DNA of 64,000 nucleotides from [Pasteurella] aerogenes (GTDB taxonomy: Bacteria > Pseudomonadota > Gammaproteobacteria > Enterobacterales > Pasteurellaceae), in assembly GCA_900637275.1 (NCBI GenBank), contig LR134362.1, positions 1,426,001 to 1,490,000 of the forward strand, read 5' to 3'. The position numbers and the translations under genes were made by a program. Positions within the stretch are counted from its first letter, which is position 1, and every line of letters begins with the position of its first letter. Shown in pieces: positions 59,704 through 64,000 of this stretch. Under the pieces are notes generated by a model that was not told the DNA's origin, did no database searches, and worked only from the letters and a program-made list of their open reading frames with translations.

Positions 59704-60495
59704 TTAAAAACTTTTTTGATATTTCTTACCAAAGAAACTCGCCATCAAAAATGATTTACCCTTTTTTAATAAATCTATTTTTTCCATATATATAAATGGC
59801 ACTTCAATACTATTGAGATTTTCGTGATCTAACCAAACATTAAAAAGACGTTCACTGACTCGTCCGTATAACCTTGCTTCAAAATCTGTATATTTTGAAA
59901 GATCAATTTGTTTATACATTTCATCTAATATAGGGAATAGCCATTGACAATATTTATCTACCAACGTTTTTTTCATAATAAACATATTAAACATATAACC
60001 ACTACGTTGCTTCATCACTTTATCAAAAGATTCAATATAATCAGGACAATTTTTTTGGATAATATCTCGAGCCAAGTCCAAATGAGCTCCATCAAAGGTA
60101 TGAGCATAATGTGAATATAATGTTTCAATATAATATTTACGTTTTGGGGGTAGAATTATGTCTGACTTACTCAATAGGTTTTCTATATCCACTTGAGATA
60201 AAATTACATCATCAATTTTAATATCTGAATGATATGCTTGTTTTTTTGAAGTTAAATAACGGCGATAATGCGCTAATCCAAGATAATCACAATCTAAATT
60301 CTTCCAAGCCCAATACAACCCAGTTAGTTCGCAATAGTAAGGGTTTAATAATGAAATATTATCACCTGTGTTATCCCCCTGATAGCCAATATTCTCTTTA
60401 CCTTCAGCTCCCACATGAACTGGAAAATAAAGATTCTTATCTTTTGGCATATTGAATGCTTTATGCGTTGCAACAATAATTTTGGCGTTTTTCAA
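59704..60495 (-). CDS. DUF4422 family glycosyltransferase
   Basis: A 263-residue DUF4422 protein. The N-terminal KIIVATHKAFNMPKDKNLYF, the central ELTGLYWAWKNLDCDYLGLA and HYRRYLTSKK, and the later GYMFNMFIMKK are family hallmarks. Many such proteins are encoded beside glf and may use UDP-galactofuranose; that is inference here. It directly follows glf (stop and start adjacent). It is cytoplasmic, without membrane segments. Confidence 0.85.
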   Translation of the reverse strand: MKNAKIIVATHKAFNMPKDKNLYFPVHVGAEGKENIGYQGDNTGDNISLLNPYYCELTGLYWAWKNLDCDYLGLAHYRRYLTSKKQAYHSDIKIDDVILSQVDIENLLSKSDIILPPKRKYYIETLYSHYAHTFDGAHLDLARDIIQKNCPDYIESFDKVMKQRSGYMFNMFIMKKTLVDKYCQWLFPILDEMYKQIDLSKYTDFEARLYGRVSERLFNVWLDHENLNSIEVPFIYMEKIDLLKKGKSFLMASFFGKKYQKSF

Positions 60496-61620
60496 TTAAA
60501 CATCCTCTTTACTTAATTCAGCTCTTACTACTTTTAGTGCCACAGCAATTACTTGATGCATATCAAAATAACGATACATACCTAAACGCCCACCAAAAAT
60601 AACATTTTTTTGCTTATCTGCAAGTTTTGTATATTGTGCATATAAACGGTTATTTTCTTCATTATTTACAGGGTAATAAGGCTCATCACCTTTTTGCCAT
60701 GTTTTTGAATGTTCTTTGGTAATAATTGTTTTCGATTGTGTACCAAATTCAAAATGCTTATGTTCAATAATACGCGTATAAGGCGTTTCTGAATCGGTAT
60801 AATTTACAACTGCACTCCCTTGATAATTTTCCATATCTAAAGTTTCCGTTTCAAAACGCAAACTTCTATATTCTAGTTCGCCCAATTGATAATCAAAAAA
60901 TTCATCAATCATTCCTGTAAATACAATTTTAGGATAAGCGGTTAGATATTCTTCTTTTTTTGCAAAAAAATCGACATTTGTTTCAACATCAATATTTTCA
61001 TGAGTAAGCATTTTTTCTACAATCTGTGTATAACCACCGATAGGAATACCTTGATAAGTGTCATTAAAGTAATTGTTATCGTAAGTTAAACGCACGGGTA
61101 AACGCTTAATAATAAATGCAGGCAACTCTGTACAAGCCTTACCCCACTGCTTTTCTGTATAATCTTTAATAAGTTTTTTATAAATATCCGTTCCCACTAA
61201 AGAAATAGCCTGCTCTTCAAGGTTTTCTGGTTCTTTACCATTTAATAGTTGACGTTGCTTATTAATTTTTGCTAATGCTTCAGCAGGTGTTACTACTCCC
61301 CAAAGTTTATTAAAGGTATTCATATTAAACGGTAAGTTATACACTTCACCTTTATAATTCGCAATAGGCGTATTGGTATAACGATTAAATTCAGCAAATT
61401 GATTCACATAATCCCAAATTTCTTTATCGCTCGTGTGGAAAATATGTGCACCATATTCATGCACTTGAATTCCTTCAACTTCTTTTGTATAGATATTACC
61501 AGCGATATGACTGCGTTTTTCAATCACTTTTACTTTTTTACCAGCAAGAGCCGCTTCTCTTGCAAAGACAGCGCCAAATAAACCTGAGCCGACAACTAAA
61601 TAATCATAACTTATCATCAT
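60496..61620 (-). CDS. glf: UDP-galactopyranose mutase
   Basis: A flavoenzyme that converts UDP-galactopyranose to UDP-galactofuranose. The FAD site is YLVVGSGLFGAVFAREAAL near the N-terminus, followed by VIEKRSHIAGNIYT and EYGAHIFHTSDKEIWDYVN, all diagnostic. C-terminal GGRLGMYRYFDMHQVI is also typical. Length 374 residues. GGAG lies 8 bases before the first of two adjacent ATG codons. Its presence predicts galactofuranose in the glycan. Confidence 0.94.
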   Translation of the reverse strand: MMISYDYLVVGSGLFGAVFAREAALAGKKVKVIEKRSHIAGNIYTKEVEGIQVHEYGAHIFHTSDKEIWDYVNQFAEFNRYTNTPIANYKGEVYNLPFNMNTFNKLWGVVTPAEALAKINKQRQLLNGKEPENLEEQAISLVGTDIYKKLIKDYTEKQWGKACTELPAFIIKRLPVRLTYDNNYFNDTYQGIPIGGYTQIVEKMLTHENIDVETNVDFFAKKEEYLTAYPKIVFTGMIDEFFDYQLGELEYRSLRFETETLDMENYQGSAVVNYTDSETPYTRIIEHKHFEFGTQSKTIITKEHSKTWQKGDEPYYPVNNEENNRLYAQYTKLADKQKNVIFGGRLGMYRYFDMHQVIAVALKVVRAELSKEDV

Positions 61621-61632
61621 AAGAGTATCTCC

Positions 61633-63090
61633 TTACTTTATAATTTTAGAAATAGCGGTATTCATTATTTGAAATGTAAAATATTCTTTCATTATCAAAA
61701 GAAAAAGAAAATAAGAAATAAAGAATACACTCCCAGTTATTAATAGATTTAAAAATGGAGAAAACACCCCAAACTTATTAACAATAAATATAGTGCTTGC
61801 GGATAAAATAACACTAATTAATATTTTACCAATACTTGGAGATATTGACTTTAATATATCGAAAAATATCTTTCTCAAGAAAAAAAACTGTATAGTAACA
61901 ACTGAAAACTCTGCAACACTACTAGATATAGCTGCTCCGCTTGCACCTAGTCGAGGAATAAATACAAGATTTAAACTTAAACCGACAACAGCGCCCAACA
62001 ATGTAGATATTACTAATAGTTTATCTTTATTCATTGGTACTAAAATTTGCCACCCCATTAAATTAGATAATGCGATGAATAATAGACTTGGCATAATGAG
62101 TTGTAATGGTAATATTGATAGAATAAATGTATCGCCAGATAGAAATATAATCGTATCCTGTGCATTTAAGGTAAAATAAACTACTAAAGGAATAGATATA
62201 ACTAGTACGAACCCTAATGATTTTTTTATTAAGTCATTAAATTCATCCATTCGATTATGTTCATAATAAAAAGCCAGTCGAGGTAATAATACAGCACCTA
62301 ATGAAGTAACCACTGATATCAAGATTTGCTTTACTTTAACTGCAGCAGTATAATATCCAACCGTTTCATCGCCTTGGTAAAGGCCTAACATAATAGTATC
62401 TAAATTAGCATAAATAGTTATAGATACTGTTAATAAAAAAAAGCTAAAGCTCGGTTTTATATGCTTTAATAAATCTAAATTTGGTTCAATTCTTAATTTT
62501 AAAACATTCCTTAAATTTAAAAAATTAAGTATCCCTGCCCCTACTGTAGCAAAAACGGTTATTGCTGCATAAATTAAGTAATCATCTGAGGATTTAACAA
62601 AAACAAATAATAAAATTAACGAACATAATTTAAAAATTAAAGAGCGGATTGTTATATATGAATACTTTTCTAATGCTTTATAGAGCCACTCAACTCCTAA
62701 TACATTGAATACAAGGGTACTTGCTAAGATAAAATAAAGTTCTTTCTCTTGATATAATTTTTCTACACTAAAAATAGCTATACTTAATACTATTAGAGAA
62801 AAAAACATAAAACACAAATTTAAGAGAAGAATTTCATATACTACCTTTCTCAGTTTGTTTTCATCATCTCTAACTTTGGCACAAGCACGAATTCCATATG
62901 TAGGAATCCCCATCATTCCTATCATAGAGAAATATGCAATGATAGAAGTAGCAAAACTTACTGTCCCAATACCAGATGCAAAAAGCACCCTTGAAATATA
63001 AGGAAAAGTAATCAAGGGAAAAAGAAAATTCGACATCGTTAGAATAAAATTCATAACAAAGTTAAATTTTACTGATTTATATCCTTTCAT
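61633..63090 (-). CDS. wzx: O-antigen flippase Wzx
   Basis: A 485-residue MATE-like membrane protein with about 12 to 14 transmembrane segments that flips the lipid-linked repeat unit. The start NFILTMSNFLFPLITFPYIS and the segment GVEWLYKALEKYSYITIRS are typical of Wzx. The gene is 12 bases before glf and 20 after wzz. An eight-A run occurs in its last third (near 61880), too short to count as a phase-variation tract. Confidence 0.9.
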   Translation of the reverse strand: MKGYKSVKFNFVMNFILTMSNFLFPLITFPYISRVLFASGIGTVSFATSIIAYFSMIGMMGIPTYGIRACAKVRDDENKLRKVVYEILLLNLCFMFFSLIVLSIAIFSVEKLYQEKELYFILASTLVFNVLGVEWLYKALEKYSYITIRSLIFKLCSLILLFVFVKSSDDYLIYAAITVFATVGAGILNFLNLRNVLKLRIEPNLDLLKHIKPSFSFFLLTVSITIYANLDTIMLGLYQGDETVGYYTAAVKVKQILISVVTSLGAVLLPRLAFYYEHNRMDEFNDLIKKSLGFVLVISIPLVVYFTLNAQDTIIFLSGDTFILSILPLQLIMPSLLFIALSNLMGWQILVPMNKDKLLVISTLLGAVVGLSLNLVFIPRLGASGAAISSSVAEFSVVTIQFFFLRKIFFDILKSISPSIGKILISVILSASTIFIVNKFGVFSPFLNLLITGSVFFISYFLFLLIMKEYFTFQIMNTAISKIIK

Positions 63091-63110
63091 GAGAGAATGC
63101 TTAATACCAC

Positions 63111-64000
63111 CTATCGTCTTTCTCTAAAAAGCTGTTGGATTAGCATAATAACACAACCAAAAATACAACCCAAAACCATACCAATCGCCAAAATAATCGC
63201 TTTCTTCGGCTTATCCTTCACCACTGGATAATCCGGACTTGCTTGATAGCTAAACGCATTAGCCTTAGCTTCTTTTGTTTTTACTAACAATGGTTCTAAC
63301 TCTTTTAGCAATTCAGAAACTTGGTAATATCTCGGTGGGTAAATTACGCCTTTTTGTGTAATTACATCAATTTGTGCTTGTAGGTATTTTTCGCCCAACA
63401 TGAAAAGATAGGTGCCATCACTCAATTTTGAATCTGAAAGAGGAATTTTAGCCTCAGACATCGCAACAGCTTGCAAAGTAGCTTCATTATTCGCAGAACC
63501 AAACGATTTTGAATATTCTTTAATTCCAGCTTCTTTGGCAATATTTAACGCATTCGTTAAGTTTTCTAATTGAACTTTGCGCTGAATAGTTAAATCACGC
63601 TCAAATTTTGTTTTTTCATAATTTAAATCAGATAGCAATTCATTAAAATTAATTAAAAAACTCTCTAATTCCAACTGAAAAGCAGATTGACTAGTAAACG
63701 CAATAAACTGCTGTAGTGCATCTTGTGCATTCGCCGCTGTTTCTGTTGAGAAACTAATTCTACGTCCTAATAAATCTGGTTCTTTTTTCGGATCTGGTTT
63801 TGTAACAACAAGACCTTTAGATACTAGATCCGCTAAAATAGATCTCGCTGATTGCTCTTCTTTTCCTTCGATCAATGTTTTATATAAATTAGATTGTTCA
63901 AAAAACTTTCTACGCTCATCTAAAGATTCAGATAACAAGTTAAATTTACCAAACAAACTGCCAGCCAACGCATTCGCATCAAACTCACCACCTAAAATAC
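63111..64000 (-). CDS. wzz: Chain-length determinant protein Wzz, partial
   Basis: The frame stays open to the right edge, so the true start lies outside. Visible are a coiled-coil periplasmic part (FNELLSDLNYEKTKFERDL), the proline-containing YPVVKDKPKKAIILAIGMVL typical of Wzz before its second transmembrane helix, and a C-terminal RERR tail. Wzz sets the length of the O-antigen made by Wzy. It is the first gene of the visible leftward cluster (HI0866 in H. influenzae, from memory). Confidence 0.88.
   Translation of the reverse strand, partial: ILGGEFDANALAGSLFGKFNLLSESLDERRKFFEQSNLYKTLIEGKEEQSARSILADLVSKGLVVTKPDPKKEPDLLGRRISFSTETAANAQDALQQFIAFTSQSAFQLELESFLINFNELLSDLNYEKTKFERDLTIQRKVQLENLTNALNIAKEAGIKEYSKSFGSANNEATLQAVAMSEAKIPLSDSKLSDGTYLFMLGEKYLQAQIDVITQKGVIYPPRYYQVSELLKELEPLLVKTKEAKANAFSYQASPDYPVVKDKPKKAIILAIGMVLGCIFGCVIMLIQQLFRERR

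Noticed and set aside
44620..64000. Phase-variable tetranucleotide repeats in lipopolysaccharide genes
   Set aside because: I looked for CAAT-, GACA- and GCAA-type tracts, as known in Haemophilus lic genes, and saw none; the longest homopolymer noticed there is about eight A.
1..64000. CRISPR array, prophage or insertion sequence
   Set aside because: No regularly spaced repeats, integrase, transposase or phage structural gene is visible. The three tRNA-Lys copies are the only long exact repeats, and no attachment-site duplication with an adjacent integrase is present.

Overview
The window comes from a member of the Pasteurellaceae. About 45 exact copies of the Haemophilus-type DNA uptake signal (AAGTGCGGT or its complement) can be counted by hand. 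Gene content and order match Haemophilus, Aggregatibacter and Pasteurella chromosomes: cyd-tol-pal, recC-comNOPQ, hflK-hflC-phosphopantetheinyl transferase, and pepB-waaL followed by an O-antigen-like locus. I cannot name the species. No prophage, insertion sequence or CRISPR array is visible.

Positions 1-16420 are mostly housekeeping genes. They include the start of tmcA, ybeY-ybeZ, and a partial histidine operon (hisH-MOSC gene-hisA-hisF-hisIE) in which hisGDCB are missing and a molybdenum-cofactor-binding MOSC gene sits between hisH and hisA. Then come tcdA-mltA, an initiator tRNA, a cold-shock gene, mpl, fbp (with a good CRP site), elaA, a YjbR-family gene, a small XRE regulator facing a membrane-protein gene across a repeated operator, yjjV, two cyclophilins and cysS.

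Positions 16444-31560 hold recC with the four competence pseudopilin genes comN-O-P-Q, preceded by a clear Sxy-dependent CRP-S site. Three identical tRNA-Lys genes follow, then pal-tolB-tolA-tolR-tolQ-ybgC and ybgE-cydX-cydB-cydA, all read leftwards, including the 32-codon cydX. A small secreted DUF5339-like gene closes the segment.

Positions 31600-44465 hold hpt, a previously hidden small-RNA gene, tldE/pmbA, yjgA, hflCK, a phosphopantetheinyl transferase, a second DUF5339-like lipoprotein, htpG (sigma-32-like promoter), an opacity-type porin, sprT, metK (MetJ box on the promoter), ndk and pepB. The small RNA has a textbook promoter (TTGACA-17-TAGAAT) overlapped by a strong Fur box, ends in a strong terminator, and carries CACATTGC, the pairing core of enterobacterial RyhB.

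Positions 44620-64000 form the surface-polysaccharide region. waaL is followed, on the other strand, by an overlapping three-gene cassette that I do not recognise as a described system (C-terminally anchored protein, GNAT acetyltransferase, ASCH-domain protein). Then comes a leftward O-antigen cluster whose genes in transcription order are wzz (cut by the window edge), wzx, glf, a DUF4422 glycosyltransferase, licD, a capsule-type glycosyltransferase, two GT2 enzymes, wzy, tarI, tarJ, a GT14-type enzyme, wbaP, an O-acyltransferase and rmlB. tarI, tarJ and licD together predict a ribitol-phosphate-decorated glycan, with galactofuranose from glf. This 18-kb region is AT-rich and has only one exact uptake signal, a sign of import.
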